From: Methanobacterium sp.
GTDB lineage: Archaea; Methanobacteriota; Methanobacteria; Methanobacteriales; Methanobacteriaceae
DNA: 10,674 nt
Direction of reading: 5' to 3'
Assembly: GCA_028682985.1 (NCBI GenBank)
Contig: JAJRAE010000144.1
Span: 1 to 10,674 of the forward strand
In this document: in pieces, positions 1-6,404 of the stretch
Layout: every line of letters begins with the position of its first letter
Numbering within the stretch: the first letter of the stretch is position 1
Notes under the pieces: model-generated
What the model was told of the DNA's origin: nothing
Databases searched by the model: none
The model's input: only the letters and a program-made list of their open reading frames with translations
Program-made: the position numbers and the translations under genes

Positions 1-657
1 ATCCAGCCCATCATCGGTACCTATCAGTACTTCATCCACAATGCCAGTGAATATTCCGTTTTCCACCACTCCCGGAATAAGGTTAAGCTCTATCTCCAGT
101 TCATCTGGCTTTTCTATCATTCCCAAATCAACATCCAACACAAAATTACCGTTATCAGTGATTACTGGTCCGTCTTTTCTCTCCGCCATTCTAAGCTGGG
201 GTTTTCCACCCATATCTCCCAGTTTTTCAGTCACTGTCCGGTAAGCCTGTGGTATTACCTCCACGGGCACCGGAAATCGTCCCAGTTTCTCCACCATTTT
301 GGATTTATCCACAATCACCACAAATTTAGAAGCTGCACTGTCCACTATCTTCTCCAGGGTGTGGGCTGCTCCTCCTCCCTTAATAAGATTTAAATTGGGG
401 TCTACTTCATCAGCACCGTCCACTGCAAGGCTTATTTGGTGTTCATTTAAGGTGGTAAGAGGAATACCCCATTTTTGAGCCAGGAAGAATGATTGATATG
501 AGGTGGGTATTCCCATTATTTCCATCTCTTCTTCGGCAATTATCTGCCCTAATCTTTCTATGAAGAAGTGGGTGGTTGAACCTGTGCCTAATCCAAGCAC
601 ATCTCCATCACTAACCATCTCTGCTGCGTGATATCCTACCATTTTTTTAAGATTCAT
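1..657 (-). CDS. rpiA: Ribose-5-phosphate isomerase A (partial, C-terminus off the left edge)
   Basis: Interconverts ribose 5-phosphate and ribulose 5-phosphate in the cytosol; in methanogens it mainly supplies pentose for nucleotides. The minus-strand frame is open for exactly 219 codons from the ATG at 657 to the window edge. Seen in the translation: phosphate-binding GTGST at residues 24-28, DGADE at 80-84, KGGGAA at 93-98 followed by Glu102, matching the catalytic Asp/Lys/Glu set of the RpiA family, and a late GIFTG...IGTDDG stretch that corresponds to the family's C-terminal region. The usual length is about 225-230 residues, so only a few residues should be missing. The start has the purine-rich stretch GGGGGA about 11 bases upstream and a GGAG almost touching the ATG. 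It follows the UPF0179 gene on the same strand after 95 bp that include a TATA box and tandem repeats. Family identification is firm; nothing suggests a defect. Confidence 0.95.
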   Translation of the reverse strand, partial: MNLKKMVGYHAAEMVSDGDVLGLGTGSTTHFFIERLGQIIAEEEMEIMGIPTSYQSFFLAQKWGIPLTTLNEHQISLAVDGADEVDPNLNLIKGGGAAHTLEKIVDSAASKFVVIVDKSKMVEKLGRFPVPVEVIPQAYRTVTEKLGDMGGKPQLRMAERKDGPVITDNGNFVLDVDLGMIEKPDELEIELNLIPGVVENGIFTGIVDEVLIGTDDGLD

Positions 658-696
658 ACTCCTATAATCCCCCTTATATATACATATTTCATCAAA

Positions 697-706
697 TTTT
701 TTATAA
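697..706 (-). promoter_or_regulatory. Probable TATA box for rpiA
   Basis: Reading leftward, GGTTATAAAAAA resembles an archaeal TATA box. With the usual spacing of about 25 bases, transcription would start near 677, leaving a leader of about 20 bases that still includes the purine-rich ribosome binding stretch. The box lies inside the degenerate third copy of the 27-bp tandem repeat, so the repeat may have multiplied a TATA-like element. The position is inferred. Confidence 0.45.
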
Positions 707-777
707 CCTCAAAGAACCGAGTTTTTTATAATCTCAGTAGAACCAGGCTCTTTTATAATCTCAGTAGAACCAGGCTC
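699..777. repeat. 27-bp tandem repeat: two perfect copies plus a degenerate third
   Basis: Positions 724-750 and 751-777 are identical over 27 bases. 699-723 is a shortened, diverged copy that keeps TTTTATAA, CTCA and AGAACC. On the minus strand the 751-777 copy encodes the last residues and stop codon of the UPF0179 protein (SLVLLRL then TAA). The second copy lies just after the stop and, since 27 is a multiple of 3, would encode the same residues and a second in-frame TAA. Each copy also carries GATTATAAAA, which resembles an archaeal TATA box. Confidence 0.9.
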
Positions 778-1184
778 ATATCCAATCCTTTAACGCATTT
801 AATCTGGGTTTTACTCAGATTCTTCACGATTTTGCATCGGTCATTCTCATTGAGGCCTTCTGGATGGCACAGGTCTGTTTCCTTACAATTATCTTCACAG
901 TTTACAGGTTTGAAAATTATATTTGACCCTTCAAAAGCTATCTTAGAATCAATTAAAGCCATGATATCGGCCTTTACCACCTCAACCACCTTCACTTTTC
1001 CGCCCTCATGTATGGGGCAGGGGTGCTGTGTGTCCTTTACATCTTCAACCCGATAAACCCGGCCTTCTTCAAGGACATCTATACAAGTGTTTTTAAACCT
1101 GCAATTACCACAAGCTGAAGCTTCACCGTAATGTGTGAATTCTATTCCTTTCTGGGCTAAATTAATCCCAATAAGAGTTATCAT
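753..1184 (-). CDS. UPF0179 family protein, cysteine-rich, function unknown
   Basis: A 143-residue protein recognised as UPF0179 by its start (MITLIG), its cysteine-rich first half (C25, C28, C34 and a CPIHEGG motif beginning at C56), and a second cysteine group (C96, C100, C106, in a CEDNCKETDLC-like string). The pattern suggests metal or Fe-S binding, but the function is unknown. I chose the ATG at 1184 because TAAGGAG at 1194-1200 ends nine bases upstream; an in-frame TTG at 1193 touches this site and is too close. No signal peptide or membrane segment is seen, so it should be cytosolic. It lies between egsA and rpiA on the same strand. Its last codons are the first copy of the 27-bp tandem repeat. 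Confidence 0.85.
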   Translation of the reverse strand: MITLIGINLAQKGIEFTHYGEASACGNCRFKNTCIDVLEEGRVYRVEDVKDTQHPCPIHEGGKVKVVEVVKADIMALIDSKIAFEGSNIIFKPVNCEDNCKETDLCHPEGLNENDRCKIVKNLSKTQIKCVKGLDMSLVLLRL

Positions 1185-1193
1185 GATTATCAA

Positions 1194-1229
1194 CTCCTTA
1201 ATACTTTGGAGTAAAATTTTTTTTATAAA
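1194..1229 (-). promoter_or_regulatory. Ribosome binding site and TATA box for the UPF0179 gene
   Basis: TAAGGAG (1194-1200, read leftward) is a strong ribosome binding site and decides the start at 1184. ATTTATAAAA near 1220-1229 is a TATA-box candidate; at normal spacing transcription would start very close to 1200, so the leader would be short. The site lies in the 113-bp gap after egsA, so the gene may be transcribed both on its own and by read-through. Confidence 0.5.
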
Positions 1230-1297
1230 TATTAAAATGATTAGTTAATACTGATTTATCTAACGTTTTTTATTATAGCCCAAAAATATCATTTGTT

Positions 1298-2341
1298 TTA
1301 TACCACACCGGTGTTCCTCGCCAAAGCCAGGGCAGCCTCATCTGTAAGTCCCCGATCTCCGAGTATTGTATATCTATCCTTTCTTATAGTGTGTGCAATT
1401 TTTAAAGCTTCAATAATATATTCGGGTTCAATACCTAGCTCCTTAGCTGAGATAGGTGCTTTAACTATTTTCAGGGCATTTCTGATGGACTTCCAATCTC
1501 CTCCATGGAGATACATCATCATTATAGTCCCCACACCACATTGTTCACCATGCAGAGCAGGTTTAGGTGCTATCATATCCAGGGCATGGCTGAATTTATG
1601 TTCAGCTCCGCTGGCCGGTCTGCTGGATGCGGCGATGCTGATGGCCATCCCACTAGAGATCAACGCTTTAACAACCACCTCAGAACTTTCAATAAGGCCT
1701 TCCTTTATGGCACTGGCTGATTTTAAGGTCATCTTAGACGTCATCAAAGATAGAGCTGCAGCTGAATCACTGTAATTTACATTTAACAGCCTATGTGCCA
1801 GTTTCCAGTCAAGAACAGCGGTGTGATTAGAAATTACGTCACCAAATCCCGCAGCCAAGAGCCGAAATGGTGCTTTGCTTATGATTTTAGTATCAGCAAT
1901 TACACCTATGGGTGATGCTGCCTGTAGTGAGACACTGCTTCCCTCATTTTTAATGGAAGCTCGTGGTGATGCAATCCCATCATGTGAAGCTGCGGTGGGT
2001 ATGCTTATAAAGTTTATCCCGGATCTGGTGGATGACAGTTTAGCTACATCAATAACTTTTCCACCGCCCACTCCAAGCACCAGGGAAATATCTTTTATAA
2101 GATCCTGGACTTCTAAAACAGTATCCATATTGGCCTGTTTAATGGTGATGTTATCTACTGAAAAGCCCTTATTTTCCAGGCTTTCTATGACCTGTTCACC
2201 ACCTATTTTGGAGGTGTGGGTGCCGCTTACCACCAGTACTTTTCCTTTAAATCTTAGTTCATTGCAGATTGAACCTGTTTCCTTAATTAAACCGGGGCCG
2301 GTGTGAATTTCACGTGGTAACTGTATCTTTCTATAGTCCAT
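1298..2341 (-). CDS. egsA: sn-Glycerol-1-phosphate dehydrogenase [NAD(P)+]
   Basis: Reduces dihydroxyacetone phosphate to sn-glycerol 1-phosphate, which sets the stereochemistry of archaeal membrane lipids. With the ATG at 2341 the protein is 347 residues, the normal family length. Seen motifs: nucleotide-binding GVGGGKVIDVAK at about 90-101, the substrate-region SHDGIASPRAS at 119-129, and the three expected metal ligands Asp168 (GFGDVISN), His248 (SGAEHKF) and His264 (LHGEQCGVGT) of this zinc-dependent iron-alcohol-dehydrogenase-fold enzyme. An in-frame TTG at 2356 would add five residues but has no ribosome binding site. No clear Shine-Dalgarno precedes the ATG, and the TATA box is only about 30 bp upstream, so the mRNA may be nearly leaderless. 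It is divergent from proS and upstream of the UPF0179 and rpiA genes. All catalytic residues are present. Confidence 0.97.
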   Translation of the reverse strand: MDYRKIQLPREIHTGPGLIKETGSICNELRFKGKVLVVSGTHTSKIGGEQVIESLENKGFSVDNITIKQANMDTVLEVQDLIKDISLVLGVGGGKVIDVAKLSSTRSGINFISIPTAASHDGIASPRASIKNEGSSVSLQAASPIGVIADTKIISKAPFRLLAAGFGDVISNHTAVLDWKLAHRLLNVNYSDSAAALSLMTSKMTLKSASAIKEGLIESSEVVVKALISSGMAISIAASSRPASGAEHKFSHALDMIAPKPALHGEQCGVGTIMMMYLHGGDWKSIRNALKIVKAPISAKELGIEPEYIIEALKIAHTIRKDRYTILGDRGLTDEAALALARNTGVV

Positions 2342-2369
2342 GGCTATCAATTCCAATTTAACAGATAAT

Positions 2370-2378
2370 ATTTATATA
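2370..2378 (-). promoter_or_regulatory. TATA box for egsA
   Basis: Read leftward, AGTATATAAATATT contains a good archaeal TATA box. With about 25 bases to the start of transcription the mRNA would begin near 2349, leaving a leader of under ten bases before the ATG at 2341. This fits the lack of a ribosome binding site there. The exact start of transcription is inferred. Confidence 0.5.
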
Positions 2379-2440
2379 CTGACTCTTAATTATATGTATT
2401 AGTCTGATTCAAATTTTTAAAAATGGGCTCTTAAATTTAA

Positions 2441-2507
2441 AAATTTATAAAACTCCCATATATAATAATTATTCTATAAAAGTTCCCTCAAGATAATTTT
2501 AAGGTGA
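2441..2507 (+). promoter_or_regulatory. proS promoter (TATA candidate) and ribosome binding site
   Basis: AAATTTATAAAACT at 2441-2454 is a strong TATA-box candidate; transcription would start near 2474, giving a leader of about 40 bases. A second candidate, CTATAAAAG at 2474-2482, would place the start inside the ribosome binding site and is less likely. AAGGTGA at 2501-2507, six bases before the GTG at 2514, is a classic archaeal Shine-Dalgarno and settles the non-ATG start. Confidence 0.6.
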
Positions 2508-2513
2508 ATCAAA

Positions 2514-3923
2514 GTGTCAAAATTCAGTGAATGGTTTCATGAAATATTAGAAGAAGCAGAAATAATCGATACCAGATACCCCATAAAGGGTATGCATGTC
2601 TGGCTTCCGCAGGGATTTAAGATAAGAAAATACACCCTTAACATCCTCAGAAACCTGTTAGACCAGGACCATGAGGAAGTTCTATTCCCCTTGCTCATAC
2701 CAGAAGATGAACTGGCCAAAGAGGCCATACATGTTAAGGGATTTGAAGATGAAGTGTACTGGGTTACCCATGGAGGACTTACCCAGCTTAATAAAAAACT
2801 GGCACTGCGCCCCACCAGTGAAACCGCCATGTATCCCATGTTCAACCTATGGGTACGATCCCACTCAGATCTTCCCCTTAAATTTTATCAGATAGTGAAC
2901 ACCTTCCGCTATGAAACCAAACACACCAGACCCTTAATCAGGGTAAGGGAAATCACCACCTTTAAAGAAGCCCACACCATCCACACCGATAGTGAAGGGG
3001 CGGAGAATCAGGTTAAAGATGCAGTTGAACTATACAAAAGCTTCTTCGATGCCCTGGCTGTGCCTTATGTTATCACCACCCGGCCGGAATGGGATAAGTT
3101 TCCCGGGGCTGACTATACAGTGGCATTTGACACCCTGCTTCCAGATGGGAAAACTCTGCAGATAGGGACTGTACACAACCTGGGACAGACTTTTGCCCAC
3201 ACATTTGACATAACATATGAAACAGAATCCGGAGACCATCAATATGTTTATCAAACCTGTTATGGTCTTTCAGATAGAATAATTGCCTCAGTCATTGGTG
3301 TGCATGGTGATGAAAGCGGATTATGCCTACCCCCAAGAGTTGCACCAGTACAGGTGGTTATAGTTCCCATATTATTTAAGGAAGGAAAAGAGGAAGTACT
3401 GGACTTCTGCCGGAAGGTGGAGAAAAAACTGAAAACACAGAGTATGAGAGTCTACCTGGATGACCGGGACATAAGAGCAGGTAAAAAGTTCTATGAATGG
3501 GAGATGAGAGGAGTGCCCCTTAGAATTGAGATAGGACCCCGGGATATAAAAAATAATAAAATGATAGTAGTATCCAGAAATAACCTAGAGAAAAAAACCC
3601 TGGACTATCATGAAGAAACGCTTATTTTGACCATTAACACTCTCTTAGATAATATCAACCAGGAAATGAAAGATAAGGCCTGGGAAAGATTAAAAAATAA
3701 TATACGTAAAGTTAAAACCGTAGAAGAAGCGCAGGAAGAGATTACGGAAAGTGGTGGTATAATACAGTTCTCCTGGTGCGGTAAGACTTCCTGTGGAAAG
3801 GACCTGGAAGAAACCCTACGGGTGGATCTACTGGGAATAGAGAGTCAAGTTGAAGAAGAAGATAAATGCATTAACTGCGGCAAAGCCGCTAAAAAAACCA
3901 CATTACTTGCTAAAACATATTAA
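2514..3923 (+). CDS. proS: Prolyl-tRNA synthetase, short archaeal type
   Basis: Charges tRNA-Pro with proline in the cytosol (class IIa synthetase). The 469-residue length and lack of a large insertion between motifs 2 and 3 mark the archaeal/eukaryotic type, without the bacterial editing domain. Seen: LRPTSET at 98-104; motif 2 around FRYETKHTRPLIRVREI at 131-147; TVHNLGQTFA at 219-228; motif 3 region GLSDR...GVHGDESGL...LPP at about 251-274; an anticodon-binding domain from about 275 to 380; and a C-terminal zinc-binding domain with C422, C427, C452 and C455. The chain ends in Tyr469, as expected for this subtype, where the terminal tyrosine reaches toward the active site. The GTG start is supported by AAGGTGA six bases upstream. 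It is divergent from egsA, and the next gene begins 17 bp after its stop, so the two are probably co-transcribed. Confidence 0.97.
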   Translation: MSKFSEWFHEILEEAEIIDTRYPIKGMHVWLPQGFKIRKYTLNILRNLLDQDHEEVLFPLLIPEDELAKEAIHVKGFEDEVYWVTHGGLTQLNKKLALRPTSETAMYPMFNLWVRSHSDLPLKFYQIVNTFRYETKHTRPLIRVREITTFKEAHTIHTDSEGAENQVKDAVELYKSFFDALAVPYVITTRPEWDKFPGADYTVAFDTLLPDGKTLQIGTVHNLGQTFAHTFDITYETESGDHQYVYQTCYGLSDRIIASVIGVHGDESGLCLPPRVAPVQVVIVPILFKEGKEEVLDFCRKVEKKLKTQSMRVYLDDRDIRAGKKFYEWEMRGVPLRIEIGPRDIKNNKMIVVSRNNLEKKTLDYHEETLILTINTLLDNINQEMKDKAWERLKNNIRKVKTVEEAQEEITESGGIIQFSWCGKTSCGKDLEETLRVDLLGIESQVEEEDKCINCGKAAKKTTLLAKTY

Positions 3924-3940
3924 TCGAAATGAGATGAGTT

Positions 3941-4633
3941 ATGAATTTCAGACTGATACTACTGATACTGCTTGTTTTGATCTTCACAATCTGTGGAATC
4001 TACATCAGTGTGCTGTCATTTGAGGCCACATCACTTCAGGAATCCTATCAAAAAGGTGATGTGGAAATAATACAAAACACCACACCGGGCAGTGTACCCC
4101 ACATCATTCAATTTAAAAACAATGGAAAAAAACCTTTAATGGTGGAAACCGGTCAGATACTCACAAGCAACACCTCCCAGGACATGGTGGTGGCTGAGGA
4201 TAAGATGGTAAACCAGAATAGCAGTAGTTACATAAGTGCTTACTGTTTCCAGCCCAATCAAACCGCCACTCTCGGAGCTAAACTTACACCTTCTGGTAAA
4301 GCTTCTGCAGAGATATATCAGCTGATAAAGAATTCAAACCTGGCCGATGCTCAAAACAGCACCAGCACCCAGCTCCAGATCTGGATAATAGTCTCCGGAG
4401 ATAATTTAAACCTGAAAACCGGAGAAGCCACAGTTCTAATAGAAAAACAGGGTATCAATAATACAGAGATAAATAATAAGTTAAACGATGCCAGAACTAA
4501 TCTGGTTAAGGTTTTAAACCTTACAGAGGGCGAGCTTAAAAATCTATCCCCACAATCCCCCAATGAAGTTGACCTGGTAAACTGGATAAATGTCTTTATA
4601 AATTGGTTTAAAAATTCATTCAACATATCCTGA
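3941..4633 (+). CDS. Secreted or membrane-anchored protein, possibly with an ARPP-1/DUF6569-like fold
   Basis: A 230-residue protein with a strongly hydrophobic N-terminus (about residues 4-26) that acts as a signal anchor; the rest is polar and should lie outside the membrane. The outer part has nine N-x-S/T sequons (Asn46, 77, 93, 106, 139, 173, 193, 201, 228), an unusually dense set that suggests N-glycosylation by the archaeal pathway. The stretch 60-110 (NNGKKPLMVETGQILT, then DMVVAEDKMV, then ISAYCFQPNQTA) resembles the pattern of the ARPP-1/DUF6569 domain (a 'useful gift' segment, a hydrophobic strand, then a Cys-containing strand), but this is from memory and weak. No enzyme motif is seen. 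The ATG follows a GAGATGAG stretch and lies 17 bp after proS, so it probably shares the proS transcript. I do not recognise its function. Confidence 0.8.
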   Translation: MNFRLILLILLVLIFTICGIYISVLSFEATSLQESYQKGDVEIIQNTTPGSVPHIIQFKNNGKKPLMVETGQILTSNTSQDMVVAEDKMVNQNSSSYISAYCFQPNQTATLGAKLTPSGKASAEIYQLIKNSNLADAQNSTSTQLQIWIIVSGDNLNLKTGEATVLIEKQGINNTEINNKLNDARTNLVKVLNLTEGELKNLSPQSPNEVDLVNWINVFINWFKNSFNIS

Positions 4634-4668
4634 AAATATAGTTTAATAATGTTAATATCCAGAAAACT

Positions 4669-4790
4669 AATCTAAAAAGGAAACTCTCCAATAAATAATC
4701 TAAAAAGAACTAATCCGAATATCTAAAAAGGAACAAACCTAAATATCTAAAAAGAACTATCCTGAATAAATAATCAAATAAGGGGAATCA
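4669..4790 (+). repeat. Five degenerate AT-rich direct repeats upstream of cofC
   Basis: The 161-bp gap between the secreted protein gene and cofC is largely made of direct repeats with core TCTAAAAAG, starting at 4671, 4699, 4722 and 4746. A diverged fifth copy (TCAAATAAG) starts at 4774. Spacing is 28, 23, 24 and 28 bp. The flanks are also partly shared: GAAC after the core, then an AATCC/CCTGAAT-like stretch, and AATAAATAATC before copies 2 and 5. The fifth copy carries AAGGGGA, which serves as the cofC ribosome binding site. No obvious strong TATA box lies here. The array may be slippage, or a row of regulator sites. Confidence 0.8.
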
Positions 4791-4794
4791 TATC

Positions 4795-5463
4795 ATGCCT
4801 ACCTGTGCCATAATACCGGTATCAAGATTTTCAAACGCTAAAACCAGATTATCACCAACTCTAACACCCATTGAAAGGGAAAATCTCCTTAAATCCATGC
4901 TGAAAGATGTGATATATGTTTTAAAGAAGAGTGTGGATCATGTTCTGGTTATCAGTTCTGATAAAGATGTACTGGTATACGTTGATACACTAGACGTTCA
5001 AATACTGGAAGAAGAGGGTGAAACAGATCTAAACGGCGCCTTAAACCAGGCAGTGGACTACTCGTCTAAAAAATGTTCCAAAGTTCTCATCGTCCCATCA
5101 GACATACCCCTCATAAAAGAGGAATATGTTAAAGAAATATTAAGGAAAGGTGAAGAAGCAGATGTAGTGATAGCCCCAGCTAAAGGTGGTGGAACCAACG
5201 CACTCCTCTGCCCTGCCCCGGGTTTGAAGATGATGTTTGGTGATTGCAGCTTCTTTAACCATCAGGATGAAGCAAAAAGAAAAGGATTTACATGTACAAT
5301 TTACGATTCATTCTACCTGTCTTTGGATGTGAACACCGCCGAGGATCTGGGAGAGATCATGTTACACGGTGAAAACACCAACACCTACCAGTATCTGAAG
5401 GAGCTGTCCCTTACTGTGCGCTCCAACCATGGAGTGGAGAGATTACAGGTGGAGAGAGAATAA
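4795..5463 (+). CDS. cofC: 2-Phospho-L-lactate guanylyltransferase (coenzyme F420 biosynthesis)
   Basis: Activates 2-phospho-L-lactate with GTP to lactyl-2-diphospho-5'-guanosine, the donor used by CofD to build F420, the deazaflavin electron carrier of methanogenesis. The 222-residue length is normal for the archaeal enzyme. Seen motifs of the nucleotidyltransferase fold: the nucleotide-binding N-terminus IIPVSRFSNAKTRLSP at 6-21, TDLNGALNQA at 77-86, the metal-binding PSDIPL at 101-106, the GGGTNALL loop at 131-138, SFFNHQDEAK at 152-161, and SLDVNTAEDL at 176-185. AAGGGGA at about 4780-4786, eight bases before the ATG, is the likely ribosome binding site. thiD follows after 41 bp on the same strand, suggesting a two-gene transcript of cofactor genes. 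No cofD, cofE or other F420 gene is in the window. Confidence 0.95.
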   Translation: MPTCAIIPVSRFSNAKTRLSPTLTPIERENLLKSMLKDVIYVLKKSVDHVLVISSDKDVLVYVDTLDVQILEEEGETDLNGALNQAVDYSSKKCSKVLIVPSDIPLIKEEYVKEILRKGEEADVVIAPAKGGGTNALLCPAPGLKMMFGDCSFFNHQDEAKRKGFTCTIYDSFYLSLDVNTAEDLGEIMLHGENTNTYQYLKELSLTVRSNHGVERLQVERE

Positions 5464-5504
5464 ATCCTATTTCCTAGAATTTAAATATAAGGAGAGATCA
5501 AGAG

Positions 5505-6272
5505 ATGACTCTTTTAAGCATAGCCGGCTTCGACCCTTCCGGAGGTGCCGGTATCCTGAATGATATTAAAACCTTCCACGCCCTTAATGAATATGGAACC
5601 GCGGTTATAACAGCCTTAACCTCCCAGAATGTTAAGAGAGTGGAAGGTATTAATCCAGTGGCTATTGAATTTATTCAAAGCCAAATAGATCTCATCTTAG
5701 ATGAAGAAAAGATTGTATATGGAAAGACTGGGATGTTATACTCTCCTGAGATAGTAAAAGCAGTGGCAGAGAAAGTTGATGAATATAGACTGAAAATGGT
5801 GGTGGATCCAGTTATGATCGCCGGATCAGGAGGTTTACTGTCAAAAAATAACTTGGTTAAAGCGCTGAAAGAACATCTTCTTCCCCTGGCCACCTTAACC
5901 ACACCCAACATTTATGAGGCTCAGGAACTATCCGGAGTAAAAATAAGGGATGAGGAGGATGCCCGAAAGGCAGCTTCTAAGATCGGTGAAATCTGTGATG
6001 TGATTATAACTGGAGGACACTTAAAAGGTAATGACCTGTTATACAACGGTTCAATCAAGATACTGAAGGGTGAGCTACTGGAATCAGGAAACACCCACGG
6101 TAGTGGATGCACCTTTTCAGCAGCCTGCGCAGCCTACCTGAATAAAGACCTCCCCCTGGAAAAAGCAGTGATCAAAGCCGGGATATTCACCAAAAAAGGC
6201 ATAAAATACGGGCTTAAAGGTACTTTAGACCAGTTCTGGGAGTGTAAAAGAAATATAAAAAAGAAGATGTGA
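5505..6272 (+). CDS. thiD: Hydroxymethylpyrimidine/phosphomethylpyrimidine kinase (thiamine biosynthesis)
   Basis: Phosphorylates 4-amino-5-hydroxymethyl-2-methylpyrimidine and then its monophosphate, producing the pyrimidine half of thiamine. The protein is 255 residues with a ribokinase-like fold. Seen: GFDPSGGAGI at 8-17, DPVMIAGSGG at 101-110, TPNIYEAQ at 133-140, and the anion-hole and catalytic segment NTHGSGCTFSAA at 196-207 with Cys202 in the place of the family's conserved catalytic-site cysteine. Many archaeal ThiD proteins continue into a ThiN (thiamine phosphate synthase) domain; this one stops after the kinase, so a separate thiamine phosphate synthase is needed. AAGGAGAG at about 5489-5496 supports the ATG. 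It follows cofC by 41 bp. A T6 run begins four bases after the stop. Pyridoxal kinase is the main alternative but the motifs favour ThiD. Confidence 0.94.
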   Translation: MTLLSIAGFDPSGGAGILNDIKTFHALNEYGTAVITALTSQNVKRVEGINPVAIEFIQSQIDLILDEEKIVYGKTGMLYSPEIVKAVAEKVDEYRLKMVVDPVMIAGSGGLLSKNNLVKALKEHLLPLATLTTPNIYEAQELSGVKIRDEEDARKAASKIGEICDVIITGGHLKGNDLLYNGSIKILKGELLESGNTHGSGCTFSAACAAYLNKDLPLEKAVIKAGIFTKKGIKYGLKGTLDQFWECKRNIKKKM

Positions 6273-6275
6273 AAT

Positions 6276-6281
6276 TTTTTA
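6276..6281 (+). terminator. Possible oligo-T terminator after thiD
   Basis: Six T follow the thiD stop codon almost at once. Archaeal RNA polymerase can terminate at T-runs without a hairpin. The following 130-bp gap with AT-rich, TATA-like DNA (for example GATTATAAATATT near 6284-6296) fits a separate transcript for the next gene. Weak evidence on its own. Confidence 0.35.
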
Positions 6282-6404
6282 AGATTATAAATATTATTAG
6301 TTATTAAGGAAAAAATAATATCGGATTGAGAAATTATCAATAATAAATCAAATTAATCAAAGAAGATATAATTAAGTAAATTTGACTAAAGGAAGGTGTT
6401 TGAT

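Noticed and set aside
628..1056. Open frame of 142 codons on the plus strand
   Set aside because: It is antisense to the UPF0179 gene and the tandem repeat, has low-complexity content, and no ribosome binding site.
1293..2306. Several plus-strand open frames of 71-160 codons across egsA
   Set aside because: They are shadows of egsA, whose motifs and length are all correct on the minus strand.
4669..4790. CRISPR array
   Set aside because: Units are only 23-28 bp apart, the repeat core is nine bases and AT-rich, spacers are not unique sequences of constant length, and no cas gene is near.
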